Source: Hypholoma sublateritium FD-334 SS-4
Taxonomy: Eukaryota; Basidiomycota; Agaricomycetes; Agaricales; Strophariaceae
Direction: 5' to 3'
DNA length: 64,000 nucleotides
Assembly: GCA_000827495.1 (NCBI GenBank)
Contig: KN817518.1
Location: forward strand, 460,405 to 524,404
Shown: in pieces, positions 1-11,755 of the stretch
Layout of the letters: every line of letters begins with the position of its first letter
Numbering within the stretch: position 1 is the first letter of the stretch
Translations under genes and position numbers: made by a program
The notes under the pieces: generated by a model
Told to the model about the DNA's origin: nothing
Database searches by the model: none
The model's input: only the letters and a program-made list of their open reading frames with translations

Positions 1-3000
1 TCTTGCCATTTGATTTCATCGCGGTTGATCTTCGATCGGGCTACTAGAGGTGATACCGCCCTGTATTTAGAGAATATTATTACAAGCAGTGAATCAGTTT
101 TGGAACTAACTCACGGCTTAGGCGCAATTTGCAGAAAACCTGCAGAATTGACCGCGTTCAGACGGTTCCGTAGAGATACGAAGGCGGAGCTCTGTGGCAG
201 GAGCATCAAGATCCCGTACAAACATTTGAAGAGGTATGGATATCGTTCGGGTTCGAGAAGTTGAAGTCGAATATCTAGAACGAATTAGACACGAATACTA
301 CAGTTTGAAGGCGACATACATGTAAATACTGGGGACTCTATTAGTTGCACCAACTTATCTACCTGTACGAGCATTGGCACTGTGATTTCGAGATCGGCAA
401 AGATTTGCAACAGGTTGGAGGCATGTTCGTAAGCCTGCGCTAGAAGACACAGAGAAAAAACAGAGACGGCATTATGACACCACGACCGGTACAAGGTGGT
501 GAATAGCGCTTGTCCGTCCTGCTGAAGGTAATGTGACGTTAAGGTTGCAAGACAAATTGCCCGTAGTATAATTAGGAGACTAACCCTCGTCTCCAAACTC
601 TTTAGGCGTTTCCTGAAATCTGCCAATTCGGGTGAAGTAATCAGAATGAGATTCAGTTTCTGCACGATAACGCTTGCAAACTCGAGATCCTATGGAAAAA
701 GATTGAGCTGTAGAAACGACCCATGCTTCTTTAGACTCACATCTTCTTTCTCAATGATCTCTGCGAAAGTCCTGTATATTCTCTCGGTATTGAGATTAAG
801 ACATAACTGTCTGATGATAAGGCTGCCACGCGTTTCGAGGAGCCTTCTATCCGTGCTAAAAAGTTCAAGTAGATTGACCATGAATGCTTTGAAATAGCTT
901 TCTTCTGAACTCGAAGAAATTTGCGCTAATAATTGTAAATCGTGTTTGATGACCTATACCCAGATGAGATGGATAGATGCAGAAGAAGTGGATGTCGTCA
1001 CCTCTTCGGAGCTATCTGACAACGTTTTCAGTAAGGCCGGGAATGTTCCATCGTCCATGGCCAAAATCTGAGTGGAGCATTGAGTTTTCAGTTGAAAGTT
1101 AGACAATGTCGGAGTTTACCTTCTTTGGAGCCTTCTGATGCAACATGATGAGCCACTTCAGCGCAGCGACCCTGGTTTCTTCGAATTCGCTTAGGAATTG
1201 AATCGTCAATTCGTTGACGGTGCGCTGATAGTCAAAGGGGTCGATTTCTTCAGTATGCACAGAATTGGATAGGTTCCCATTTGGTCCAGATAGACTGCTG
1301 AGGGAGATTGGCGAGTGTGGGCGGCTTGAGCTGGGGGCAGAGGGAAGTACTTCAGCCACTGGAACCGGCCGAGAACTTAACGACAGATCGACGGTACTCG
1401 CGCGCGTACGTGTAATTGTGTGTGGTTGGCTCGATGGTCCTTCCCCGGAATTATCGGGTAAAGGAGTATCCTTCGACGTCGAAATGCGTGAGCTGGAAGT
1501 CGGAGTCGGCGAACGAGGCAATTTGGTCTGCGGGATTGACTTTTCGGATACTGCTTTCGGCGGCTGGGGCTCCTGGGGCGATGGAAGCTTCTGAATTACG
1601 TTCAACAAGAGTTTGTTGGTACGGATTGCAGCTGACTGGATCATCGAAACGTGATGGGCGAGGTTGGGGAGTATGGCGGGGATGAGGCGGGGTGTAAATG
1701 GGACCATGACATCATTTGCGAAACTCAAAAATTCAGCCAACCATCTCAGTGCTGTGGCTTGTTGGATTTCTTCGTCTGAGCTGCGTGATTTTTTACTGTA
1801 TAAAAGCAGAGGATCAAAGACCTACTTTCGCCGTTCAACTGCCGAATGAGGATTTCGATGATGGCAGCATAGTCAATCTTCACTCCTTGACCGGGAATCC
1901 AAGCTACGTGACAAGTGAGCATTTATAGGTTCTTTCTACGATTGTTGCATACCTCCAAGGTCTTGTTCGTCTCCATCGGAAGCGTCATCCCGATGCCCAA
2001 ACTGACTACTCTGAGTTGAGCGGTCGTGTTCATCATTCTCCAGCATGTACAATGCACGTTCTGCATTTTCAAGTGTGAGATCCGGTAGTTTTTCGCCATC
2101 CGCTTTCCCTCGTCGTATTGATCCCGCAGGACTCCTCAATTTCCCCTGCTGCCCCAGCTGCTGCGAAACGATAGTCACATCGCGCAGTTCGCGAAGAAAG
2201 TCCGCTAACAGTATCTCAGTCGCAACGCGTACATCTTCCGTAGGGTCCGAGAGGTACTTCCTGGATGTGGAGACAGTGAGCGGCGGCACGTAGGAATAGG
2301 AAATATGCGTACATGAGGCCGTCCAGGAATTCGGGGAGATATGTTATCAGCTCCAACTCGGGGACCGAGTCCAGGACATTTATCCACGAAACCAGATAGC
2401 TACGCGTGAACGGGCTAACGACGTAGATCCGTTCGCGGAGAAGGGGGATGAAATGGGCAAGGGAAAAGGCCTTCTTCGCCCCGTCTCCTGGTGAGCTATC
2501 AGGCAGAGGAACGAGGACGCTCGTCGGCTTCTCGCGATTTGCGCGCACCTTCTCTGTCTCTGGGTAGAGAGGGATGTACACAGACGCGGACTCCGCGACA
2601 ATGTCCTTCAATAGCCGGTCCAACAACTCGGCCCCGTTCTTGACAGATAGCTCAGAGTCCGCTGCGAGCTAAGCGGGTGTCGCAAGGTTAACAGTGAACT
2701 CAAGCAAGGCTCCCAACGCACCTTGCTCAAGGCATCGAATATGTCGTTGAAATAAACCAGCACCTCCCCTTTCGACACTTTCGCGATGTTGTACAGACAC
2801 TCCGCCGAGAAGTAGCGGATCCTATTCTCGGGGTCCACGAAACAGTCGAGCAAGGGCTCGATGAATTTCTCCATGTAAGGCGCGACATCGACACCAAGCG
2901 CAATCGCCGTGCCGGCCAGCCCTATGAGCCCCCCGTTCCGAATGTGCAGCTGATTCGACGTGTTGCTGAACATCTCCACGAGTTGGTCGATAATCTGGCT

Positions 3001-3224
3001 AATGCGCTTTAGCTCACCCTGCTGCTGACATTCTCGGACTTGCCTATAGAATGAGAGGTGTAAGCGTTTGACGCTGAGTAAAGCTGGCAAGAACGCACTT
3101 CTCGAGCTCGAGAGCAGCTGCTTTGCGCTTCTCATAAATCTTGTCGATCAACTGCTTCGCTACCGCCGAGTCTGTGTGCCTGTTAGAGAAAGGAAACAGT
3201 CAGACTGGCGACATACGGACCCAT
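1..3224 (-). CDS. VAC14: VAC14, scaffold of the PIKfyve/Fab1 lipid kinase complex (3' end cut by the window edge)
   Basis: Vac14 is the HEAT-repeat scaffold that holds the Fab1 PI3P 5-kinase and Fig4 phosphatase on vacuole membranes, controlling PI(3,5)P2. The N-terminal part ([11 protein letters not shown], then [19 protein letters not shown] and [20 protein letters not shown], about 2.7-3.15 kb) is the Fab1-binding HEAT region. The C-terminal part ([35 protein letters not shown], about 350-540) is the Fig4-binding domain. A Ser/Pro-rich insert lies at about 1.25-1.6 kb. Splicing at about 275-319 gives [12 protein letters not shown], and a further intron at about 88-150 leads into INRDEIKWQ, so the frame runs off position 1 with only the last few residues missing. 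I start at 3224: an 8-nt first coding exon (Met-Gly-Pro) joined through a 37-nt intron (3180-3216) to [18 protein letters not shown]. Family call is certain; the tiny first exon is inference. Confidence 0.93.
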
Positions 3225-3711
3225 TTCCTACGCGCTTAAGCAGCCCTGTTGGCTAATGGATGAATGTAATACGCCGCTGGACTTGCGCTGGACAACACCA
3301 AATCATCACGGATGACTGCAATTAGGCGCGTCCATCATCCGACGCATGTGACGCTTTGCTCAGCGCTGAGCAGTCGTGACATTGATGATGCACGTCATAT
3401 TTATTCAACTGGCAGGCCTCAAAAAAAAGTCGTAGTGTACACAAACAGTGTCAAGGATGAACATTATTAGAACCTGTGTAAATTAAGAGCAAGTTTGGGT
3501 TAGGAAAGGATGATGTACTCCATATGTAAGTGAACGTCGATGATGTGATAGGCCAAACAAAACAAAGCATTTTGGAGAAACGAGATAGAACCAATGCCGA
3601 ATAGTGAGTTGCTGTTGGTTATGCGTATACTGAGCATGCATGTGGAGAGCATAAATGTGAAAAAAGAGAAAGAAACAGAATACGCGGAAGAACCTATGGA
3701 CCCGCCCATCA
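3225..3711. other. Intergenic stretch, 5' of VAC14 and 3' of RRN3
   Basis: No gene seen. It should hold the VAC14 promoter (3225 upward) and the RRN3 3' untranslated region. It contains an A9 run near 3420 and no convincing open frame. Confidence 0.5.
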
Positions 3712-6548
3712 TCACCGCCGCATGTCCACAGGCATCCGAGCCGGGCTGATGCTCATAGCGCCTAAAGATTGTCCGAGACCGCCGTCGTCCTCATTCTTTC
3801 GAGCCGCGCCATATTTGGGTATGTCAAGACATGCCGGTCTTCCCTCTGACGAATTGCCGTCATTGTCTGGAGGACTGTCGTCGTCGTCTGTATCTTCCTC
3901 TTCGTCATCATCATCATCATCATCATCATCTATTGCGACAGATGACCACTCTCTATAGACTCCTTGGATAAACACGTTTGATTTGGGAAGGCGATACGGG
4001 TCGAATGGGAAGAAAGTTGTCAACTCTATGCCCGCCGGTTCGTAGAGCACCTTCGATTGTAGGAGGGACAACATCGACGAGAGATTATTGGGCCCAGAAG
4101 AAGGACCTGCGGATTTAGAGGCGTAGGAGGATGAATTAGACATGTCCTTGCGTTTGTTTGTTTCTAGGATAGTGTAACAGTAGATGAAGTCGGTAGCCTG
4201 TGCCACACGGGCAAATTGCATGACAACATTTGGTGAACAGACCTAAGACACAGACGGTGAATTCAGGTACCCTCCAAATGGAAAGATATTTACCTTTAGC
4301 GGATTTAAGATGCAAGTAACAACCCTCTTGAGAATAGCAAGCTCAGGCATCCACTTGTCTTTTGGTTTGCTTGATCTAAATCGCGGTACACCTGTACTTG
4401 ATGGCCTCGCATTGATATCGGGATCCAGATCGAGGTCAAGGTCATCTTCGTCGTCATCGCCCACTAAATCCCTCCATCTAAAGCAGAAGATTAAAAAGAC
4501 AGCTTGCGAGACGGCATAAAACACCCCATGCTGCCCAGATGTCAAGATCGCACTAACGGCAGCCGCAGCAATCGCATTGCTACTGAAGTGTGACCCACTG
4601 TGCCCATTCCCTAGTCCAAGTCCCACCTTGAGATCCGCCTCGATGCCTTCGAGGTGTGAACGCAGATACTCGCATAGTACTGCAACAACTCGTCGGGCGC
4701 CTTCGCGATCCACAAATGTCGCGCGACTGACAAAACTGCCAATATAAGAGGCGGCAGCGGCACGAGTGAGTTCAGGTGTCATCATGTGAGCGCTTGCGGC
4801 TTGTGAGGAATCTCCATTACTCGAATTGGTATTTGGCGCAACCGTCGAAGGGCCGCCAATCGAAGATGGCATCAAAGCACGATCGACGAGCATGCCCTGG
4901 AACACATCTGCGAATTCGGGGTCGAGTGACGCGTACCAGAACACGAGAAATTGGGTATAGCGTGATTTGAAGGTTCGAAGGATGGTGCGGTCGAAGATGG
5001 ACAACAGTGAATGGAATTGCGATCTGAGATGAGATTTGTCGGCAATGATTCGTGCTTGTCTGGGGAAAGTAAATGTAGAAGATGTTGGTAGAGGATTAGT
5101 TGGCGTTGACTTGACCCCTTGGGTTTGAGCGTAGGGAGGACCGAATTCTATAAAGCTGTTTTCCAGTGGCGGCAACGGCGGGAGTTCCAGGGGCGACATG
5201 GGCCGAGAATCGTCACTTCTACAGCTCATTATTTTTGTCTTGTCAAAATGTTCGAACAACAGGTAAAGTATCGCGTCTAGTTTTTTGACCATGTCTTGTA
5301 TGTGCCGCAAATTTGTCGGCAGCTCCGTCCTTTTCTTGGAGTGATCGTCTAAATCTTCAGCCTCTGAAGAAAGATCACTGAATGCATCGTCATCAGAGTC
5401 ATCAGAGTCAGAGTCAGAGTCGTTATCATCGGCTTCTTGACCCAGGATAATATCGAATGGATCAAGCTCAAAGACCGCTTGGTCTTCAGGGGTTTCCTCT
5501 TCCTCAAGTTCGTCGAGCTCTATTTGAATTTCAACCTACAAGAAAGATGAGCAACATCCGTTTTCGGAAGCCAGGCTGACGCACATCTATTTGGATGGCT
5601 CGGTCCACGATTGTGGCTATAATCTTGTCGGTCAATTCAGGACAATAGCTCGAGACGCGTAGCAGGTTGCGAATGTAAGTGGTTTGTGCAATTTGATTCT
5701 GTCTTTTATGAGGGAAATGGCGGACGAGAAGAGGTTGAAGTGTTGACGGGAGGGTCGGCACCAGGGTAAGAATATGTCGAAGCAGATAATGTACACGATC
5801 ATAAACGATACGTCTGGTCAAGGGGGTACTTGACGTAGTTGGTAGATTTGAATCAAGAGCTTGTATTCCCGACTCTATATATAATTTAGTCTGAGAGGAA
5901 TGCCACGAAAAAGTGGAAACGCACGGTGAGTAAAACCCTGTGCAATCTTGGATAAGACTAGGGACAGGTACTCTGGACGAGCACTCAAAAGCATTCCGAT
6001 GAACACGGTATACGATTTAACTGTGGCACTATCAACTGTGATCCATGGCATGTTGACGATGGCATCTACCAGAGCTGAGTGTGTTCTCTCCAGACGAGAT
6101 ACAACATGAGATAGAGCGAGAAGCCACAAGCGGATCTGGGCCGTATCTACGGGTTCCTGCTGCTTCTGAGAAGACGAAAAAGTATTGAACTGGGAAACGA
6201 GTTCGTCGAAGGAATCGGATACGCCCTGATTGATGTGCGTTGGTCGTGTGGCTACACTGGGAGGAGGCAAGCACGCACATTTGTCTTTTGCTGGAGGGCG
6301 TTGGAGACGAAGGAGAGATACATGTCCCGTTTAAAAATCTCATCCTGCTTTACACGGGAATTGGTAGCAATGGGCCGGCGTAGGAGTAGATTTGCTGAGG
6401 TTGCCTTGGACGCCTTGGACGGTGTCTTCTTTGGAGGAAGCTTTGCGGGTTCTGGCTTCTGGGTACACAGTGGCTCAGCGTTGCGCGACATTGGACCCGA
6501 TTTTGGAGCTCTGTGGTTGAATTGAGAGTGCCTTGAATGTGGATCCAT
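3712..6548 (-). CDS. RRN3: RRN3 / TIF-IA, RNA polymerase I initiation factor
   Basis: Rrn3 binds Pol I and recruits it to the rDNA promoter; it is a TOR-controlled switch for rRNA synthesis in the nucleolus. Family landmarks run in order: an N-terminal basic tail, RIVYDRVHYLLRHILTLVP and DRAIQIDVEIQIELDELE in the middle, a long acidic linker, HIQDMVKKLDAILYLLFEH, VVAVLCEYLRSHLEG, NPLKVCSPNVVMQFARVAQA and, near the end, FFPFDPYRLPKSNVFIQG followed by YREW. The last two are the most diagnostic. The Met at 6548 (MDPHSRHSQF) is the first reasonable ATG. An intron near 6209-6270 joins QQKTN to GVSDSFDELVSQF. The C-terminal tail carries an Asp run encoded by a TCA microsatellite, plus Ser/Asp-rich sequence. 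The gene is divergent from NDUFB9, with 128 bp between start codons. Confidence 0.95.
3905..3930. repeat. (TCA)n microsatellite inside RRN3
   Basis: About nine TCA units on the + strand. On the coding strand they read as GAT codons, giving an aspartate run in the RRN3 C-terminal acidic tail. Likely to vary in length between strains. Confidence 0.9.
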
Positions 6549-6676
6549 CGCTGAGCTAAAAGTCAGGAGCAGACCAGTCAGTGCGGGACCGCAACCAATT
6601 TTTGGAAAGTACATTATGTCAGCGTCTCTCATGCATCACATCAGCCGCCGCGCCCGCGTCCTCAACTACAACGACG
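6549..6676. promoter_or_regulatory. Bidirectional promoter RRN3 / NDUFB9
   Basis: Only 128 bp separate the divergent start codons of RRN3 and the complex I subunit gene, so both core promoters and 5' leaders must lie here or overlap the genes. No clear TATA box is visible. Confidence 0.6.
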
Positions 6677-7211
6677 ATGTCCGCGACGGCCTTCTCCTCC
6701 GCCCATCGGTTATATGTCAAGTCTCTGTACAGGCGGTATCTGAAGAACAGCCTCGACTGGACGATTAGACGGGATGTGTGGCGGGCCCAGGCCATGCAAA
6801 TCAGAGCGGATTTCGAGGCGAACCGGTGAGGGTGTTGGACCCAGGTCCCCGAGAAGAAACTGAGCGCAGTGGTTGCAGCAACGTGACAGATCCACGAGCG
6901 CTGGCAATCATATTGCAAAATGCTGAGGCAGCTTTGAACGAAGTAAGACACCCAGACCCCGTCATCGGTGAGTACCGGCTGTCTTGCGCATAAAAACCAC
7001 GCTCAATTGGGTAACCACAGCGTCAACCGCGCCCGGTGGCACCAAGTGGTACGTTTTTCCGTTTTAAAGGGTCAAATATGCATTTAAAAAAAATCCTGCA
7101 GGGAACGAAACCTTCCTGTGAGTGTTAAAAGACAAGCAGTGTTACACATAACTGACCGCGAAACAGCCTAGCATGGCACCGCTATACCATCATGAGGATG
7201 CGGCCCATTAG
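6677..7211 (+). CDS. NDUFB9: NADH:ubiquinone oxidoreductase LYR subunit NDUFB9 (B22)
   Basis: A small LYR-motif accessory subunit of mitochondrial complex I. Exon 1 begins MSATAFSSAHRLYVKSLYRR with the LYR-type HRLYVKSLYRR segment and continues NSLDWTIRRDVWRAQ. Splicing joins FEANR to NVTDPRALAIILQNAEAA (exon 2 from 6879), then HPDPVI to ASTAPGGTKW, then ERNLP and finally PSMAPLYHHEDAAH with stop TAG at 7209-7211. The HPDP / PGGTKWERN C-terminal pattern is typical of fungal members. About 110 residues in four or five exons, with introns of about 50 nt. The start at 6677 puts the LYR segment about ten residues from the N-terminus, as usual. Confidence 0.92.
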
Positions 7212-7293
7212 AATAAGTAGTACAATCACATGACTGTAGCATCGAATATACTATCGTCCTCTCGTCTGCTCCTTGCCCTCTTTTCTTCCCAAC

Positions 7294-10200
7294 ATGAATT
7301 ACATTCGCGGTGCAGTCAACGCTATTAGCGCGCCGTACCAGTATTATAAAGATCTGCCCCCCATTAATCCCTCGACCCTCACAGGTGCCATCGACGTCAT
7401 TGTTATACAGCGCCCAACAGACGGAGGGGATACAGAGCTGGTATGCTCACCATTCCACGTCCGATTCGGAAAATGGCAGGTCCTGAGGCCGGGGGAGAAG
7501 AAAGTGAACGTTTTCGTCAATGGAAATCCAATACCGTTCAACATGAAGATTGGCGAGGCTGGTGAGGCCTTCTTCGTGTTTGAAACCGACGATGACGTCC
7601 CAGCGGATCTCATCACCTCGCCTATTATACAGCCGACCATTCCAGATAAAGACTCTGAACATTCGAGAGAGGAGGCTGCAGTTGATACAGACCGATTTGG
7701 AGCCAAAGCGGATGCCCACAAGAAGGAACAGAAAGCTGCCGAAGTCCCATCTAAACCGGAGCCAACTCGCGTCGAGCCTGACTTCCTTGACTTGGACGGA
7801 AATGCCGCTGAAGAAGCACCTCCTACTCCAAAGCAGCAGTATAACGTCCCGCAAGCATTGCGCAGAAGTGGATCAAGAACAACAATTAATCAGACGTCTT
7901 TACCGTCTCCACCTCCTTCGCGAGGCCACTCAGTCGAGCGGGCGCGAATGCCGGAGATGTCTGAGCAAGACAAGCGCGCCGACGAGGCTCTCAAATCTCT
8001 TGGATCCCAATCACACGTTCCAGAGGTCGAATATCACCATGGCGAGTCGTGTCACTTTCCAGTCCCTACTATACTAAAGTCGCTCTAGATATTACTCTAG
8101 ACATGGAGGGATATAAATCAGGCTACCACGACCGCGAAAGATCGGACCAGACTGTGCGATCAACGCCACAGCATTTCGAGTTTCCTCGAAAAGGAACCAC
8201 AGAACGAAGACCCTCGCCCATGTTTGCACATACCCAATCCGACTCGCACCGCATGTATTCCGTGTCTTCACCCGACTCGCCGTCAACATCTCCTTCTCCC
8301 TCGCCCTCGCCTCCATCTACATCGACGACACATCATCCACATCCATTCCGCGCCACTTCAGAGCCTCCTCCAGACCTAGAAATAGACACTAGCTCTCCAC
8401 AACTCCTTACGCTGCCCGCTCAACAGCCTGTGCACCTCCATGACCAACACCAACTGCAGATACCCGTGGAATATTCCTGGGAGTGGGGCGCGTTCCCGCA
8501 GCCCTCTCCAATGAAGGCTTCGTTTGGCATGGGTGGCCGGATCGAGTCGCCCAAGGGCATCTACTCTGCCAACAAGAGCAGCCGGCTGTCTGAGAGGAAG
8601 GGCCGGCCAGCCGGCATGCGCCTGCCCCCCTTTTCTATAAATAGCGAAAGTGAGGAGTTGCTGGATGGGGGTTTCGAGCACGCAAAGAGCAACGCGTCTG
8701 GGAGGAGTAGATCCGTGCCGCCACATTTCCTGGCCAGCCCGGCACGGAAAGAAAGGCGGAATAGCCGAGAGTACAAGGAGTACGAGGACGTCGAAGCCGA
8801 CGAAGAGGAGGAAGTGGACGAGGAGCGAGGCCGGGGAAGGGCGTGGAATGAAGCTGCGGTGGGGACAACAGAAATCACACCACAGGAAGTGGATAGCGGC
8901 TCATTCGGCGTGGGTGGGTTGCTCAGCGCGAGCCGCGATGACCTGACCATGTTCGTTCTGAGCATCGAAGGGAGAAAGCTCGCATTCCAATTGAGCTTGC
9001 TGCCGCCTGAAGGCGAACACCGCATTGAGGAGCAAAAGGATGCTCAGAAGAAATCTAAATTAGTGTCGGCATTAGACACAGAACAAGACGAGGTGGAAAC
9101 TGCGAGAGTGTTCGATAACTTTTGCATAGATTGGGGCCGCTTTCTAGACGATGCAACGGTTGTGCATGACCCATGTCTCGTCATTCGCTGGGCCGAAAAC
9201 CAGTAAGTCACCGTCTCTATATAAGAAGCGTAAACACTGAGCCAGGTCATAGATATATCACAAGGAAGGATGGATCTCCTCTTATGGAGGCACTCGTTCG
9301 GTGGCGTACGGCAACTTTAATGAAACGAGCCTCTGGAGATTTGCTAAGACCGGTATCTCCTCCTCCCCCAGGAGGCGAATTTTCCGATGAACCTGGGCAG
9401 AAGATACACGAGCGGTCCAAGTCTGACGGCTCCCCGTTGTCAGCGGAGAAGGAAGGGACACAGCCGAGCTCTGGCAGCGATGTAGTAGGTCAGAGCACTA
9501 CGAAGAAGCCCACATCATCTTCTTGGGCGGCATGGTGGAGCCGCAGTCGACGAACGGAAAACGAAGGCTCGCAGAAATATTCCGTGTACGATACTGTGTG
9601 TGAAATCTACTTTATTTTGTTTGTTTGTATAGCGAGGCGTTCTGACTATTCTGGGTCTGAAGTCAGTCGACAAGTCGACGGCATCTTTGCCTCTACCACC
9701 GGCTAACAAAGCTTTCTTTGACGAGAAAACAAAGAGCGCTTCAACACAAGACGTAAAAATGGGCGGCGCACACACAACGCCTATCCATCTTCCGGCAGAC
9801 CATATCTCCTCTTCCGTCAGCCAGAACAAAGTGGACACTACGCCAACTCGTCCCCCAGTACTTGCTACACCCAAGAAATACGCCAAAACTCTGCGCTTGA
9901 CGTCAGATCAACTTGTGAGCTCTAGCGTATGCTTCGTTAAATATCTGTCGCTGAGCGTATCTTCGCATCACTCAGAAATCTCTCAATTTGAGACCTGGCC
10001 GGAACTCAATCACATTTTCTTTATCTGCTTCTGGAGCCATCGCAGCGACAGCGCGGATATTTGTATGGGAATCGACAGATCTGGTCCTCATATCTGATAT
10101 TGATGGGACAATCACAAAGTATGACTATTTTACATCTATTGTTATATCTCCTGCTAATCAACTTTCTCAAAAGGTCGGACGGTCTGGGCCACGTTTTTGC

Positions 10201-11464
10201 TATGATTGGACGGGACTGGACACACCTTGGTGTTGCAAAGTTATACACGGATATCGTGAGGAATGGATACAAGATCATGTACCTTACTTCGCGCGCCATA
10301 GGCCAAGCAGACGCTACGCGCGATTACCTCAAAGGCATCAAGCAGAACAACTATCAACTCCCTGAGGGACCCGTCATTATGAGTCCAGACCGGTTGATGG
10401 CTTCCTTGCACCGGTAAGTCACTCGGCCTTCTGATGACTTTCCTGCAGTCCTTTACTTCCTCTCCAGCGAGGTCATCATGCGGAAACCTGAAGTCTTCAA
10501 GATGGCGTGTCTGCGCGATATCCAACGATTGTTTGGCGAATCTGCACGAAATCCGTTTTACGCTGGATTCGGAAACAGGATCACAGACGCCCTCTCGTAC
10601 CGCAGTGTCAACGTTCCCAGTGCTCGGATATTCACAATCGATAGTTCTGGGGAAGTCAAGATGGAACTGCTCGAACTTGCCGGATACAAGTCCTCGTGAG
10701 TGCATTCCGTATCACAACTAAGTGCAAAACTCTCACTCATCACGAACAGTTATATCCATATGACAGATCTGGTTGACCAGATGTTCCCTCCGATCAATAG
10801 AAAATGGACGCCTGAATTTACTGATTTCAACTACTGGAAACCCCCCATGCATGACTTCCCCCTGCCGGACTTCTCGCCCCCGTCCCCGGCTCTGAGCGCA
10901 CGCTCCGACACCTCGAACCAAAGCACACTGGCGCGGCTGCGCAACTTCAGCTTGGGCGGCAACGCGAGTGCCGTGGCGCGCCAGGCAGTCAGCCGGCAGG
11001 CGACTTTAACCTCAACAGGTTACGCGCAGGGCGCAGCGGACGGCTCGCCGTACCGCAACTCGCACTTGCGCCAGATGTCGTCGTTCGAGAAGCTCAGCTC
11101 GACGCTCGGGTTCGTGTCGAAGGCGAATACGGAGAACGGCATCCAGCGCAGCGCAAGCCCGTCGTCGTCATCATCTTTCCTGTCGGATGACGATGACGAA
11201 GATGTGGAAATCGGTGTGGACGGGCGGCGTCGGCGCGTGCGCAGGCGCAGTATGACAAGCATGCCTGGCACGCTGGAGGAGCGGCACTTCGAATTCGACG
11301 ACGATGAGGACAAGGATGACGATCGGCAGTTTGTGCATAACGATGAGGAGGATGACGACGGGTACCAGGGCGAGGGTGATGATGACGGGGCTGACGAACA
11401 CATTGAGGAATTTGACGATGACATTCTCGCCGCGGGCGAGATGGCGAACGTTCCGTTCTTGTAA
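7294..11464 (+). CDS. PAH1: Lipin-type Mg2+-dependent phosphatidate phosphatase (PAH1/NED1 family)
   Basis: Converts phosphatidic acid to diacylglycerol, controlling triacylglycerol and membrane lipid synthesis at the ER and nuclear membrane. The N-LIP domain opens the protein (MNYIRGAVNAISAPYQYYKD, then SPFHVRFGKWQVLRPGEK with the conserved Gly). A lipin tryptophan motif, SSWAAWWSRSRR, lies near 9520-9550. The catalytic C-LIP HAD domain starts at KTLRLTSDQL; the DIDGT nucleophile motif is at 10096-10110, followed by GLGHVFAMIGRDWTHLGVA and YLTSRAIGQADATRDYL. The tail after about 11150 is strongly acidic (Asp/Glu), as in yeast Pah1, where the acidic tail contacts the Nem1-Spo7 phosphatase. 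The start is the ATG at 7294. The junction near 8050-8090 is hard to resolve: the frame must change there, but the only fitting donor is weak. Other introns are short and canonical. Confidence 0.95.
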
Positions 11465-11755
11465 ACTCTGCGCATAGAAAACCCTTAATATGGATATAAT
11501 TCACTATTTTTTGCACATAATTTGCTTTGCTCCCTCATAGATATCTCGTGGAATGCATTGTACACTACCTTGGATAGCATTAGTTGAAAAATTAATGATT
11601 TCTTGATCAACTGTATTGATCAGCTCGATTTCTCTGACGTGGTCAACTTGTTCGTTCTCATTCAATAAATGCCCAATCCATAATTTAGTACATATTCTCC
11701 AAAAAGCTGGGCATGCTGCAGTCCTTTCCCAGAGCACGCTCTTATATCATTTAAT

